NCBI GenBank assembly: GCA_012970285.1
Contig: JIBW01000002.1
Location: forward strand, 558,001-622,000
DNA length: 64,000 nucleotides
Reading direction: 5' to 3'
DNA from: Bacillaceae bacterium JMAK1
GTDB taxonomy: Bacteria > Bacillota > Bacilli > Bacillales > Marinococcaceae
Shown: piece after piece, positions 36,811-47,362 of the stretch
Numbering within the stretch: the first letter of the stretch is position 1
Layout of the letters: every line of letters begins with the position of its first letter
The notes under the pieces: generated by a model
What the model saw: only the letters and a program-made list of their open reading frames with translations
Databases searched by the model: none
What the model was told of the DNA's origin: nothing
Position numbers and translations under genes: made by a program

Positions 36811-38487
36811 ATGAGACAACAATTATTTTTCAGTCCAACGATGCGTGATGTACCGTCTGATGCTGAGGCGATAAGTCATCAACTCATGTTACGAGCTGGA
36901 CTTATGCGCCAAACGGCATCGGGAATCTACTCGTATTTACCACTTGGGCTTCGCATGATTCAAAAAATCCAAACGATCATTCGCGAAGAGATGAATGCCT
37001 CAGGTGCACAAGAACTATTGATGCCTGCGATTCAACCTTCAGAGCTTTGGGAAGAATCAGGTCGTCTCGGTGATTACGGACCTGAACTAATGCGACTGAA
37101 TGATCGTCATGATCGTGAATTCGTACTCGGGCCGACGCATGAAGAAGTAATTACCACACTCGTACGTGACGGCATTGCGTCGTACAAACGCTTACCAGTG
37201 AATTTGTATCAAATTCAAACGAAGTACCGCGATGAGCGCCGTCCGCGCTTTGGGTTGCTTCGCGGACGTGAATTTATTATGAAAGATGCGTATTCATTTA
37301 GCGTGTCAGATGATGAGCTAAACGAAACGTACGAGTCGATGTACAAGACGTATGAACGAATCTTCAAGCGCTGTGGACTCGATTTTCGTGCTGTTAAAGC
37401 AGACGGTGGTGCGATTAGTGGCTCGGCTGGTGAAACGCATGAATTCCAAGCGCTCGCTGCGATTGGTGAAGACACGATTGCGTACTCCGATGCGTCAACT
37501 TTTGCAGCGAACATTGAAATTGCAGCAACAGCAGCACCGACAGAAGAAGCGGTTGGTGTTGAACAAGACCTGAAAGAAATCTCAGCTGACAATCTAGCTG
37601 CTGCTGTTTCAGGCAATTCAATTGAACTACGAAACACACTCTGTTTCGTAGATGAAAAGCCTGTGCTTGTCGTTACTAAAGCTGAAGACACGGTGAGTGA
37701 TGTGAAGCTTAGTGGACACTTCAAGACGCTTGCGGTTCAAGAAGCATCGTCAAAAGAAGTTGAAGCATTGTTCGGTGTGGAACAAGCGTATGTTGGACCA
37801 CTTCATGCAGATGAAGGGCTAACAGTTGTCGTAGATCACGGACTAACACACGTGAAAAATGCAACAACTGGTGCAAACGCTCAAGGACAATACTTTACGA
37901 ATGTATCGATCTCTCGTGACTTAGCGGACGCTGATCTTATTGACCTTCGAATGATTAAAGAAGGCGATGCTTCTCCAGACGGCGTTGGTACAATCCAATT
38001 TGCTCAAGGTATTGAAGTTGGACAAGTGTTTAAGCTTGGCACGAAGTATTCCGAAGTGTTAAAAGCTGAAGTTCTTGATGAGAATGGTCGCAGTCAAGCA
38101 TTGAAGATGGGCTGTTACGGTATCGGCGTATCACGAACGCTTGCGGCAATCATTGAGCAGCACCATGATGAGAACGGCATTGTCTGGCCAAATGAAGTTA
38201 CACCATTTGACTTGCATTTGCTCGTCTTAAATGCAAAAGCAGAAGAGCAAGTTGAGCTAAGTGAAAAGCTTTACGAAACCCTTCAACAAGACGGTTATGA
38301 CGTGTTGTATGACGATCGTAAAGAACGAGCAGGTGTGAAGTTTAAAGATAGTGACTTGTTCGGATTACCACTACGCATTGCTGTTGGGAAACGAGCGAGT
38401 GAAGGAATCGTTGAAGTGAAGGAACGTAAAACGGGTGTCGTTCATGAAGTACATGTGGACGAGCTTGCAGCGTTTTTGAAAAGATAA
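36811..38487 (+). CDS. proS: Prolyl-tRNA synthetase (bacterial type with editing domain)
   Basis: Charges tRNA-Pro. From ATG 36811 the 558 residues start MRQQLFFSPTMRDVP like other bacterial ProRS; the ATG at 36802 is an alternative. Class II motifs are present (motif 2 in FRDERRPRFGLLRGREFIMKDAYSF-like region; motif 3 in KMGCYGIGVSRTLAA). The YbaK-like editing insertion covers about 225-385, and the C-terminal anticodon-binding domain has YDDRKERAGVKF. The motif here reads GSAGETHEF rather than the GGKDTHEF of B. subtilis. Confidence 0.96.
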   Translation: MRQQLFFSPTMRDVPSDAEAISHQLMLRAGLMRQTASGIYSYLPLGLRMIQKIQTIIREEMNASGAQELLMPAIQPSELWEESGRLGDYGPELMRLNDRHDREFVLGPTHEEVITTLVRDGIASYKRLPVNLYQIQTKYRDERRPRFGLLRGREFIMKDAYSFSVSDDELNETYESMYKTYERIFKRCGLDFRAVKADGGAISGSAGETHEFQALAAIGEDTIAYSDASTFAANIEIAATAAPTEEAVGVEQDLKEISADNLAAAVSGNSIELRNTLCFVDEKPVLVVTKAEDTVSDVKLSGHFKTLAVQEASSKEVEALFGVEQAYVGPLHADEGLTVVVDHGLTHVKNATTGANAQGQYFTNVSISRDLADADLIDLRMIKEGDASPDGVGTIQFAQGIEVGQVFKLGTKYSEVLKAEVLDENGRSQALKMGCYGIGVSRTLAAIIEQHHDENGIVWPNEVTPFDLHLLVLNAKAEEQVELSEKLYETLQQDGYDVLYDDRKERAGVKFKDSDLFGLPLRIAVGKRASEGIVEVKERKTGVVHEVHVDELAAFLKR

Positions 38488-38496
38488 ATGCAAGGT

Positions 38497-38529
38497 GAGA
38501 GAGGGTGCGAGGAATCGTCTCTCTCTTTT
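38497..38529 (+). terminator. Terminator after proS
   Basis: AGAGAG/CTCTCT stem with an internal 15-base loop and a T tract lies just before the polC ribosome site. The stem is short, so read-through into polC is likely. Confidence 0.6.
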
Positions 38530-38563
38530 TCATGATAGGATTTGAAAGAAGGTGTGCACGTCA

Positions 38564-41500
38564 GTGAGCGATCACGTAAGACTAGAGAGATTTCAGCTTT
38601 TATTAGAGCAGATCGGTATTCCAGAAGAAATTAAGGAAAAAGAGCTTGGCGAAGGCTCGATTGAACGGTTAGAAGTTAATCGAGAGCGACGTCACTGGCA
38701 ATTTTACATTCAGCTTCCATCTCCCGTAACGCCACTCGTCTTTGAGATGCTTGAAGAAAAGCTCGTCTTTGCATTTCGTGAGATTGCATCCGTCGGATTT
38801 ACAGTGTCGTATAGGGCAGGTGCGCTTAACTTGGACAATGTTGAGTCATTTTGGCCAGCGATCGTACGGAAAACGAAAGAGCTACCCGACCACATACAAC
38901 TCAAACTAGAACGGTTGAAGCCACACGTATCAGACAAGGGACTTGGGATACGAAGCCTAAGTGATGCAGAAGCGACTTCTCTTGACCGTCAAGCGAAGCC
39001 GGTCATTGAAAAAGCACTTCTTGAATGTGGATTTGAACGAATCAATGTGTATACGTTTGTCGGTGCTGATGAAGAAGAGCAACAACGATTCCAAGAAAAG
39101 AAAAAAGAAGAAGAGCAGTCAAAAGTCATTGAAGCGATGATGGAGCGACAGAAACAAGAGAAAAGTGCAGAGAACAGCATAAAGAATGCACCTCTTCAAC
39201 TCGGATATCCGATTAAAGACGAACCGATGCAACTAACCTCCATCCAAGATGAAGAACGACGGGTCACGATTCAAGGCTACGTGTTTGATGTAGAAACACG
39301 AGAACTCCGTAGCGGTCGACTGCTTCTTACGTGCAAAGTTACCGATTATAGTGATTCGTTGCTCGTAAAGATGTTCTCACGAGACAAAGAAGACATCCCG
39401 ATGATGCAGCAACTAAAAAAAGGAATGTGGATTAAAGCACGAGGGAGTATTCAAAACGACACCTTCGTTCGTGACCTTGTGATGATTGCCAATGACATTA
39501 CGGAGATTTCAATGTCAGAGCGTATGGACGATGCGCCAGAAGACGAACGTCGAGTCGAACTTCACGCGCATACAGTTATGAGTCAGATGGATGCAACCAT
39601 TACGAGCTCACAGCTCATTGAACAAGCTGCCAAGTGGGGGCACCGTGCGGTCGGAATTACGGACCATGGTGTTGTTCAAGCGTTCCCAGAAACATACTCT
39701 GCAGCGAAAAAGCATGGCATTAAAGCAATTTACGGCATGGAAGCCAACTTAGTCGATGACGGGGTTCCTATTGCGTACAATGAAGCGAAACAGCATTTGC
39801 TTGAAGACACGTTTGTTGTTTTTGACGTTGAGACGACTGGTCTTTCTGCAGTGTATGACACGATTATTGAGCTTGCTGCTGTAAAGGTCGTCAACGGTGA
39901 GATCATTGAGCGTTATGAATCCTTTGCCAATCCGCACGTTCCATTAACCGCTAAAATTACGGAGCTTACAGGCATTACGGACAAAATGCTAGAAGACGCC
40001 AAAGAAGTGAGTCAACTCTTAGAAGAGTTTCGTGATTTTGTCGGTGATTGTGGCCTTGTTGCCCACAACGCGAGCTTTGATATTGGTTTTATTAATGCTG
40101 GATACAAAAAGCTCGGTTGGCCTGAAGTGACGAACCCAGTCGTAGATACGCTAGAGTTAGCGAGGTTTTTACACCCGAACCTTAGAAATCATCGTCTGAA
40201 CACACTTTGTAAGACGTTTGATATTGAACTTGTGAGTCACCACCGTGCGATTTATGATACGGAAGCGACCGCTTATTTGTATTCAAAGCTTGCTAAGGAC
40301 GCTCAAGAGAAAGAGATTGAGTATCACAATCAACTGAATGACAACATGGGTCAAGGTGATTTCTATAAAAACCGCCCATCGCATGTGACGATTCACGTCT
40401 TAAATCAAACCGGGTTAAGGAATTTGTACAAGCTCGTCTCCCTTTCACACATGCACTACTTCCATCGAACACCAAGAATTCCCCGTTCAAAGTTAAAGCA
40501 ACACCGTGAAGGGTTATATATTGGCTCTGGTTGTGAGAAAGGCGAAGTGTTTGAGACGGTTATGCAGAAGTCGTTAGAAGAGGCAGAGAAGATCGCGCAG
40601 TTTTATGACTACATTGAAATCCAACCACCTGCGCTGTATATGCACCTCGTTGAAAAAGAAATCATTCGTACCGAAGCACAACTGTATGATGTGTTACGCA
40701 AAGTGCATAGTCTCGGAGAAAAGTTGGATAAGCCTGTCATTGCAACGGGCAATGTTCATTACTTGGAACCGAGGGATTCCGTGTACCGTAAAATTTTAAT
40801 TGGTTCTCAAGGTGGTGCAAACCCACTTAACAACCAAACGTTACCGAAAGCGCATTTTCGAACGACAAATGAAATGGTAGAAGAACTGTCGTTTTTAGGT
40901 GAAGAAGCAGCGAAACGAGCCGTCATCGTCGAGCCGAACAACCTCGTGGATCTCGCTGATGACGTCCAACCGATTCCAAGCGAATTGTATACGCCAACGA
41001 TCGAAGGTGCCGAAGACGAGATGCGTAACATTACGTACGGCAAGGCGAAAGAGATTTACGGTGAAGAGTTGCCTGAAATTGTTGAAGCCCGACTTAAAAA
41101 AGAACTAGACAGCATTATCGGTCACGGCTTTGCGGTTATCTATTTAATTTCACAAAAGCTCGTAAAACGTTCCCTTGAAGATGGATACCTCGTAGGTTCG
41201 AGGGGTTCAGTCGGTTCATCGTTTGTTGCAACAATGTCAGAGATTACCGAAGTAAACCCATTGCCGCCACATTACGTTTGTCCAAAATGTACTCATTCAA
41301 TCTTTTTTGATGACGGCTCTGTTGCATCTGGGTATGACTTACCGAAAAAAGAATGTGAGAAATGCGGAGCGAATTATGACCGCGATGGGCAAGACATTCC
41401 GTTTGAGACGTTTCTCGGATTTAAAGGGGATAAAGTTCCCGATATTGACTTGAACTTCTCTGGCGAGTATCAACCACGAGCTCATGCGTATACACGTGAC

Positions 41501-42859
41501 TTATTCGGTGAAGAAAATGTATATCGTGCCGGTACGATTGGTACGGTAGCTGAAAAGACCGCGTACGGGTATGTTCGAGGCTATCAAAATGACAACGGCC
41601 TTTATTATCGTGGTGCAGAAGTCGATCGCCTCGTCTCAGGATGTACGGGAGTAAAGCGAACGACCGGGCAACACCCAGGTGGAATTATCGTTGTTCCAGA
41701 GGAATACGATGTGCATGATTTTAGTCCAGTTCAATTTCCTGCGGATGATAAAAATGCAACGTGGAAGACGACCCACTTTGATTTCCATTCCATTCACGAC
41801 AACTTATTAAAACTCGATATTCTCGGGCACGATGATCCGACGGTCATTCGTATGTTGCAAGACCTAAGCGGAATGGATCCCAAAGACATTCCACTTGATG
41901 ACAAAGAAGTTATGAAAATCTTTGAAGGTCCAGAAGTATTAGGTGTAACGAAAGATCAAATTATGTGTAAGACGGGAACGTACGGTATCCCCGAATTCGG
42001 AACCCGCTTCGTTCGTCAAATGCTTGAAGAAACGAAACCGAAGACGTTTTCAGAGCTTCTACAAATCTCAGGTCTTTCACACGGTGCGGACGTGTGGCTC
42101 GGAAATGCTGAAGAGTTGATCCGGGACGGGGTTTGTGAGTTGAAAGACGTAATTGGTCTTCGAGACAACATTATGGTAAACCTGATTTACAAAGGGCTTG
42201 AGCCAGGTCTTGCGTTTAAAATTACAGAGTTCGTACGTAAAGGGAAAGGTTTGCAAGAAGAGTGGATTGAGGAGATGCGTAAGCATGATGTACCTGAGTG
42301 GTACATTAACTCGTGCTTAAAGATTAAGTACATGTTCCCGAAAGCCCATGCTGCCGCCTATGTACTGATGGCAGTACGAATCGCCTATTTCAAAGTTCAC
42401 CATCCGATTCTTTTCTACGCAGCGTATTTCAGCGTACGAGCGAGTGATTTCGAAATTGACACGATGCAAAAAGGTGGAGCTGCCATTCGAGCGCGAATTG
42501 AAGAAATTAACGCCAAAGGTTTTGATGCATCGCCAAAAGAGAAAAACTTAGTCACCGTACTAGAACTTGCTCTTGAAATGTGTGAACGTGGCTTTGAATT
42601 TAAAGATATTGACTTGTATCGTTCTGAAGCGACGACATTCCTCGTAGAAGACGATGGGTTAATTCCACCGTTTGGTGCACTCGAAGGAGTCGGTGCGAAC
42701 GCTGCGAAATCAATTGTTGAAGCGCGAGTTGATGGGGAGTTTCTATCTAAAGAAGATCTTCAACAGCGAAGCAAAGCGACCAAGACAGTCATTGAACATC
42801 TCGATCAGAGTGGAGCGCTTGAAGGCTTACCAGATTCAAACCAACTGTCATTGTTTTAA
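38564..42859 (+). CDS. polC: DNA polymerase III alpha subunit, Gram-positive PolC type
   Basis: Main replicative polymerase with its own proofreading exonuclease. From GTG 38564, nine bases after AAGAAGG, it has 1431 residues, close to B. subtilis PolC. In order: N-terminal and OB domains (to about 330), PHP domain start (ELHAHTVMSQMDA), the inserted DEDD exonuclease (FVVFDVETTGL, VAHNASFDIGF), remainder of PHP, polymerase core with the PDIDLNFSG catalytic Asp pair, a Cys4 zinc knuckle (CPKC...CEKC), and a C-terminus ending QLSLF, the clamp-binding motif. The GTG at 38552 is less well spaced. Confidence 0.97.
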   Translation: MSDHVRLERFQLLLEQIGIPEEIKEKELGEGSIERLEVNRERRHWQFYIQLPSPVTPLVFEMLEEKLVFAFREIASVGFTVSYRAGALNLDNVESFWPAIVRKTKELPDHIQLKLERLKPHVSDKGLGIRSLSDAEATSLDRQAKPVIEKALLECGFERINVYTFVGADEEEQQRFQEKKKEEEQSKVIEAMMERQKQEKSAENSIKNAPLQLGYPIKDEPMQLTSIQDEERRVTIQGYVFDVETRELRSGRLLLTCKVTDYSDSLLVKMFSRDKEDIPMMQQLKKGMWIKARGSIQNDTFVRDLVMIANDITEISMSERMDDAPEDERRVELHAHTVMSQMDATITSSQLIEQAAKWGHRAVGITDHGVVQAFPETYSAAKKHGIKAIYGMEANLVDDGVPIAYNEAKQHLLEDTFVVFDVETTGLSAVYDTIIELAAVKVVNGEIIERYESFANPHVPLTAKITELTGITDKMLEDAKEVSQLLEEFRDFVGDCGLVAHNASFDIGFINAGYKKLGWPEVTNPVVDTLELARFLHPNLRNHRLNTLCKTFDIELVSHHRAIYDTEATAYLYSKLAKDAQEKEIEYHNQLNDNMGQGDFYKNRPSHVTIHVLNQTGLRNLYKLVSLSHMHYFHRTPRIPRSKLKQHREGLYIGSGCEKGEVFETVMQKSLEEAEKIAQFYDYIEIQPPALYMHLVEKEIIRTEAQLYDVLRKVHSLGEKLDKPVIATGNVHYLEPRDSVYRKILIGSQGGANPLNNQTLPKAHFRTTNEMVEELSFLGEEAAKRAVIVEPNNLVDLADDVQPIPSELYTPTIEGAEDEMRNITYGKAKEIYGEELPEIVEARLKKELDSIIGHGFAVIYLISQKLVKRSLEDGYLVGSRGSVGSSFVATMSEITEVNPLPPHYVCPKCTHSIFFDDGSVASGYDLPKKECEKCGANYDRDGQDIPFETFLGFKGDKVPDIDLNFSGEYQPRAHAYTRDLFGEENVYRAGTIGTVAEKTAYGYVRGYQNDNGLYYRGAEVDRLVSGCTGVKRTTGQHPGGIIVVPEEYDVHDFSPVQFPADDKNATWKTTHFDFHSIHDNLLKLDILGHDDPTVIRMLQDLSGMDPKDIPLDDKEVMKIFEGPEVLGVTKDQIMCKTGTYGIPEFGTRFVRQMLEETKPKTFSELLQISGLSHGADVWLGNAEELIRDGVCELKDVIGLRDNIMVNLIYKGLEPGLAFKITEFVRKGKGLQEEWIEEMRKHDVPEWYINSCLKIKYMFPKAHAAAYVLMAVRIAYFKVHHPILFYAAYFSVRASDFEIDTMQKGGAAIRARIEEINAKGFDASPKEKNLVTVLELALEMCERGFEFKDIDLYRSEATTFLVEDDGLIPPFGALEGVGANAAKSIVEARVDGEFLSKEDLQQRSKATKTVIEHLDQSGALEGLPDSNQLSLF

Positions 42860-42877
42860 GCCGTAACCCTTAGGCAT

Positions 42878-42906
42878 TTGCATTGTCTGGGAATATGTGC
42901 TATCGT
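42878..42906 (+). promoter_or_regulatory. Candidate sigma-A promoter before rimP
   Basis: TTGCAT (42878-42883), 17-base spacer, TATCGT (42901-42906), with TGC directly before the -10 giving an extended -10. A terminator hairpin lies about 30 bases downstream of the expected start, before rimP. Confidence 0.5.
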
Positions 42907-42938
42907 TATTATCGGTGACAAACGGATAAGTTTTTATG

Positions 42939-42966
42939 AAAGAGTGGGGCTTCCCCACTCTTTCTT
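42939..42966 (+). terminator. Terminator between polC and rimP
   Basis: AAAGAGTGGGG / CCCCACTCTTT, a perfect long stem with a three-base loop followed by TTTC. The T tail is short. It ends polC transcription and could act as an attenuator for the upstream promoter. Confidence 0.75.
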
Positions 42967-43022
42967 GTATGTAATAAGTCGATTCCGATAAAGTAATGAT
43001 TGTCGCAGCAAGGAGGGAAACG

Positions 43023-43490
43023 ATGTCACAAAACATTCAAACCGCCGTTTCAGAAATTACCGAACCGATCCTTCAAGAACTCGGAATGGAACTCGTTGAT
43101 ATCGAGTACAAAAAAGAAGGTAAAAACTGGTTTTTACGTTTGTTCATCGACCATCCAGACGGAATTGGACTCGATGAATGTAGCCTCGTAAGTGAGCGAG
43201 TGAGCGAAGTTTTAGACCGTGAAGATCCAATTGAAGGATTTTATTATTTAGAAGTAAGCTCGCCAGGCGCTGAACGACCGCTCAAAAAAGACAAAGACTT
43301 TGTCGAGGCGGTTGGCAAAAACGTTTATGTGAAAACGTACGAGCAACTGGACGGACAAAAGGAATTTGAAGGCAATTTGATAAGCTATGAAAGTGAAACC
43401 TTAACGATTGAGATTCGTGTGAAAGCACAGAAGAAAACGATCACGATTCCACGAGAAAAAATTGCTACAGCAAGGCTATCTGTACTCTAA
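43023..43490 (+). CDS. rimP: Ribosome maturation factor RimP
   Basis: Needed for 30S subunit maturation. From ATG 43023, behind AAGGAGGG, it has 155 residues with the N-terminal alpha/beta domain (ELGMELVDIEYKKEGKNWFLRLFID) and the SPGAERPLKKDKDF motif before the C-terminal SH3-like domain. First gene of the nusA-infB group, as in most bacteria. Confidence 0.95.
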   Translation: MSQNIQTAVSEITEPILQELGMELVDIEYKKEGKNWFLRLFIDHPDGIGLDECSLVSERVSEVLDREDPIEGFYYLEVSSPGAERPLKKDKDFVEAVGKNVYVKTYEQLDGQKEFEGNLISYESETLTIEIRVKAQKKTITIPREKIATARLSVL

Positions 43491-43525
43491 GCCGTAGTAC
43501 TACTTGAAGGGGGATATGTACCGTT

Positions 43526-44659
43526 ATGAACAGCGACTTTCTAGATGCTTTAACTACTTTAGAAGAAGATAAAGGCATCGAAAAGGAAATCGTGTTAGAA
43601 GCGATAGAAGCAGCGCTTATTTCTGCATACAAACGTAATTTCAGCCAAGCTCCGAATGTCCGTGTTGACATTAACCGAGATACTGGAGAGATTAAAGTAT
43701 TTGCAAGAAAGCAAGTCGTTGAAGAAGTGTTTGACCCAAGGCTTGAGATCTCCATTGAATCTGCAAAGGAAATCCGTGTTTCCTATGATTTGGATGATAT
43801 TGTTGAGATTGAAGTAACACCGAAAGACTTCGGACGTATTGCGGCACAAACTGCAAAACAAGTCGTCACACAACGTGTACGTGAAGCAGAGAGAAGCATT
43901 ATCTACTCTGATTTCATTGACCGTGAAGAAGATATTATGACAGGGATTGTTCAACGCCAAGACCACCGTTTTATTTACGTTGATCTCGGGAAAGTTGAAG
44001 CGATCTTACCTCAAAACGAGCAAATGCCAAATGAGGAATACAAACACAACGACCGGATTAAGTCGTATATTACGAAAGTAGAAAAAACGACTAAAGGTCC
44101 ACAGATTATGATTTCAAGAACACATCCTGGTCTGTTAAAGCGTTTGTTTGAATTAGAAGTACCAGAGATTTATGATGGAACTGTAGAGATTCGTTCTGTC
44201 GCTCGGGAAGCAGGAGATCGCTCTAAGATTTCTGTTTTTGCAGCAGACCCAGAAGTCGATCCTGTCGGTTCATGTGTAGGTCCACGAGGTGGACGTGTTC
44301 AAACGATCGTAAACGAACTTAAAGGCGAGAAGATCGATATCGTTGAATACTCAGAGAGCCCGGTTAATTACGTAGGTAACGCATTAAGTCCATCAAAAGT
44401 GCTTGATGTTCAAGTGAATGAAGAGGAAAAAAGCACACTCGTCGTCGTACCAGACTACCAGCTTTCACTTGCGATCGGTAAGCGTGGACAAAACGCACGT
44501 CTAGCAGCGAAGTTAACAGGCTGGAAGATTGACATTAAGTCTCAATCAGAAGCAGAAGAACTCGGTATTTACGATCCGAATACGGCTCGTGTTCCTGGAG
44601 AGTCTGTGGATGAAGAGTCTGAATTCGTGGGTCACGTTGAGGAGCAAGAAGAAGAATGA
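43526..44659 (+). CDS. nusA: Transcription termination/antitermination factor NusA
   Basis: Binds RNA polymerase and modulates pausing and hairpin termination. The 377 residues, lacking the extra C-terminal repeats found in E. coli, contain the N-terminal polymerase-binding domain, an S1 domain (GIVQRQDHRFIYVDLGKVEAILP) and two KH domains with DPVGSCVGPRGGRVQTIVNEL and AIGKRGQNARLAAKL. The C-terminus is acidic. Its stop overlaps the start of the next gene (ATGA). Confidence 0.97.
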   Translation: MNSDFLDALTTLEEDKGIEKEIVLEAIEAALISAYKRNFSQAPNVRVDINRDTGEIKVFARKQVVEEVFDPRLEISIESAKEIRVSYDLDDIVEIEVTPKDFGRIAAQTAKQVVTQRVREAERSIIYSDFIDREEDIMTGIVQRQDHRFIYVDLGKVEAILPQNEQMPNEEYKHNDRIKSYITKVEKTTKGPQIMISRTHPGLLKRLFELEVPEIYDGTVEIRSVAREAGDRSKISVFAADPEVDPVGSCVGPRGGRVQTIVNELKGEKIDIVEYSESPVNYVGNALSPSKVLDVQVNEEEKSTLVVVPDYQLSLAIGKRGQNARLAAKLTGWKIDIKSQSEAEELGIYDPNTARVPGESVDEESEFVGHVEEQEEE

Positions 44660-44931
44660 AGCAACGCAAAGTCCCGATGCGAAAATGCATCGTCTCCAAT
44701 GAGATGAAGCCAAAGAAAGAATTAACACGCATCGTGCGTGACATTGACGGTCACGTTTCTGTTGACCTAACGGGCAAAAAGAATGGTCGAGGAGCTTACA
44801 TTACGAACGACCATGAAAGTTTTAAGAAGTTAAAAGATAAGGATTTATTATCTCGTCATTTAAAAGTGAAAATCACTACAGAAGATTATGAGCGATTGAT
44901 TGAAGAAAGTAGAGGGACGATTAATGACTGA
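44656..44931 (+). CDS. rnpM: YlxR family RNA-binding protein (RnpM)
   Basis: A 91-residue protein of the DUF448/YlxR family, in B. subtilis reported to modulate RNase P. The family core is PMRKCIVSNEMKPKKEL, then IVRDIDGHVSVDLTGKKNGRGAYI. ATG overlaps the nusA stop; its stop overlaps the next start. Confidence 0.93.
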   Translation: MKQRKVPMRKCIVSNEMKPKKELTRIVRDIDGHVSVDLTGKKNGRGAYITNDHESFKKLKDKDLLSRHLKVKITTEDYERLIEESRGTIND

Positions 44932-45229
44932 TGAGGCTTTTTACCGCTTTTTAGGGTTGTGTATGCGTGCTGGTAAACTCGTCAGTGGGGAAGATACCGT
45001 TCTTCGACTCGTTCGTGATCGCAAAGTCGATTTAGTACTCATCTCAAACGATGCGTCTAACAATACAGAGAAATTGTTTCATGCGAAGTGTCAATCATAC
45101 AACACACCGATTAAAACAGCAGGAACAAGAGAACATCTAGGTAGAGCAATCGGAAAGCAGGAGAGGGTTGTACTTGGCATAACAGACAAAGGGTTCGCTA
45201 AAAAACTGACATCGATGATCGATGATTAG
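44924..45229 (+). CDS. rplGA: L7Ae-family ribosomal protein (YlxQ, RplGA)
   Basis: Kink-turn RNA-binding protein of the L7Ae/L30e family, 101 residues from ATG 44924 with AGAGGGA before it. The sequence FLGLCMRAGKLVSGEDTVLRLVRDRKVDLVLISNDASNNTEKL is typical. It sits between ylxR and infB, its constant place in Bacilli. Confidence 0.92.
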   Translation: MTDEAFYRFLGLCMRAGKLVSGEDTVLRLVRDRKVDLVLISNDASNNTEKLFHAKCQSYNTPIKTAGTREHLGRAIGKQERVVLGITDKGFAKKLTSMIDD

Positions 45230-45247
45230 AAGCTGGAGGTTATGTCT

Positions 45248-47362
45248 ATGCCGAAAATGCGAGTATATGAATACGCTAAAACCGTGAATAAGTCCAGTAA
45301 AGATATTGTCAACGCCTTAAAGGCCAAAAATATAGAAGTTAACAACCATATGTCCGTGATTGATGATCATGCCATCAAACAGCTAGAGAGTGAATCAGCG
45401 GAGAGTAAGGATGGGAGTATGCAGAAAAAAGATAATTCGCAAGGGCAATCTGCCAATGCAAAGAAACCAACGAAGAAAGTGGATAACTCAACGAGAAATC
45501 GTAAGCAGTCACCACAACAAAACCAACGTCCAGCACACTTAAGAGGTAACCGTGGACCAGGTAGACGCGGAAAGAGCAAGAAGAATCGTCCGAAAGAAAT
45601 GGCAAAAACTCCAGACAAAATCAAGATTTCAGGTAGTTTATCTGTTGCTGAACTCGCTGAAAAGTTAAGAAAAGAATCTGCTGAAATCATTAAGAAGCTT
45701 ATGGGTATGGGCGTTATGGCGACAAAGAACGAAGAACTTGACGTCACGACTATCCAACTCCTTTGTGAAGATTTCGGCGTTGAAGTTGAAGAAGAAGAAA
45801 TCGTCGATGTGCTAGATATGGAGCTGTACGAAGAAGCAGATGCACCAGCTGACTTGGGCGTACGTCCTCCAGTCGTAACGATTATGGGTCACGTTGACCA
45901 CGGTAAAACGACACTTCTTGATGCGATTCGTAAAACGAAAGTAACGGACACTGAGGCAGGCGGAATTACGCAGCATATCGGTGCGTACCAAGTTGAAGAT
46001 AAAGGTAAGAAAGTGACGTTCCTCGATACACCAGGTCACGCTGCATTTACGACGATGCGTGCGCGTGGTGCACAAGTAACTGACATTACGATTCTTGTTG
46101 TTGCAGCAGATGATGGTGTTATGCCACAAACGGTTGAAGCACTCAACCACGCTAAAGCAGCAGAAGTACCAATTATCGTAGCGGTTAACAAAATGGATAA
46201 AGAAAACGCCAATCCTGATCGCGTCATGCAAGAGCTTACAGAGCATCAGCTCGTTCCTGAGGCATGGGGTGGGGAAACGATCTTCGTTAACGTTTCTGCT
46301 GTTAAAGGTGAAGGCATTGATGAATTGCTAGAGATGATTCTACTCGTTTCTGAAGTAGAGGAATTTAAAGCGAACCCTGAAAAGCGTGCTCAAGGTACAG
46401 TCGTTGAGGCTGAACTTGATAAAGGCCGTGGACCTGTTGCAACACTACTCGTTCAAAACGGTACGATGAATGTCGGTGACCCAATTGTAGTTGGTAACAC
46501 ATTCGGTCGAATTCGTGCGATGGTGAACGATTTAGGGCGCCGCGTAAAAACAGCTGGCCCATCTACGCCAGTAGAAATCACAGGTTTAAGTGATGTTCCT
46601 CAAGCAGGGGATCAGTTCCTCGTCTTTGAAGATGAGAAAAAAGCTCGTCAAGTCGGTGAAGGTCGCCAAGCTAGAGCAAAAGAAGCTGAGCGTAAACAGT
46701 CTTCTAAAGTAAGCCTTGATGATTTGTTTAATCAGATCCAAGAAGGGGAACTTAAAGAAATCAACGTTATCATTAAAGCCGACGTTCAAGGTTCTGCGGA
46801 AGCAGTTAAAGGCTCATTAGAGAAGATTGACGTTGAAGGTGTGAAGGTGAACATCATTCACACGGCTGTTGGTGCAATTTCAGAGTCTGACGTGATTTTA
46901 GCATCAGCTTCTAACGCTGTTATCGTTGGGTTTAACGTTCGCCCAGATGTGAACGCAAAACGTACGGCTGATTCTGAGAAAGTAGACGTTCGTCTTCACC
47001 GTGTAATTTATGATGCAATCGAAGAGATTGAGTCAGCGATGAAGGGAATGCTTGATCCAGAGTTCGAAGAGAAAATACTCGGGCAAGTAGAAGTTCGTCA
47101 AACGTTTAAAGTATCGAAAATCGGTACGATTGCCGGAAGCTACGTTCTCGAAGGAAAAATCACTCGTGATAGTAGTGTTCGTGTGATTCGTGATGGTGTT
47201 ATCGTTTATGACGGTAAAGTCGATGTGTTAAAACGCTTTAAAGATGACGTAAAAGAAGTTGCAACAAACTACGAGTGTGGGGTTACGCTTGAGAACTTTA
47301 ACGATGTCAAAGAAGGCGACATCATTGAGCCTTACAAGATGGTTGAAGTTCCAAGAACGTGA
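45248..47362 (+). CDS. infB: Translation initiation factor IF-2
   Basis: GTPase that brings initiator tRNA to the 30S subunit. ATG 45248 is eight bases from GGAGG and is preferred to the ATG at 45242. The 704 residues have an N-terminal IF2-N helix-turn domain, a Lys/Arg/Gln-rich linker (about 60-125), a second IF2-N domain, the G domain with GHVDHGKT near 214, DTPGH and NKMD, and the C-terminal domains that bind fMet-tRNA. An internal downstream start for a shorter form cannot be judged. Confidence 0.96.
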   Translation: MPKMRVYEYAKTVNKSSKDIVNALKAKNIEVNNHMSVIDDHAIKQLESESAESKDGSMQKKDNSQGQSANAKKPTKKVDNSTRNRKQSPQQNQRPAHLRGNRGPGRRGKSKKNRPKEMAKTPDKIKISGSLSVAELAEKLRKESAEIIKKLMGMGVMATKNEELDVTTIQLLCEDFGVEVEEEEIVDVLDMELYEEADAPADLGVRPPVVTIMGHVDHGKTTLLDAIRKTKVTDTEAGGITQHIGAYQVEDKGKKVTFLDTPGHAAFTTMRARGAQVTDITILVVAADDGVMPQTVEALNHAKAAEVPIIVAVNKMDKENANPDRVMQELTEHQLVPEAWGGETIFVNVSAVKGEGIDELLEMILLVSEVEEFKANPEKRAQGTVVEAELDKGRGPVATLLVQNGTMNVGDPIVVGNTFGRIRAMVNDLGRRVKTAGPSTPVEITGLSDVPQAGDQFLVFEDEKKARQVGEGRQARAKEAERKQSSKVSLDDLFNQIQEGELKEINVIIKADVQGSAEAVKGSLEKIDVEGVKVNIIHTAVGAISESDVILASASNAVIVGFNVRPDVNAKRTADSEKVDVRLHRVIYDAIEEIESAMKGMLDPEFEEKILGQVEVRQTFKVSKIGTIAGSYVLEGKITRDSSVRVIRDGVIVYDGKVDVLKRFKDDVKEVATNYECGVTLENFNDVKEGDIIEPYKMVEVPRT

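Noticed and set aside
37215-37724. 169-codon ORF on the minus strand inside proS
   Set aside because: It is antisense to a highly conserved gene, Ser-rich from reverse reading of common codons, and has no ribosome site.
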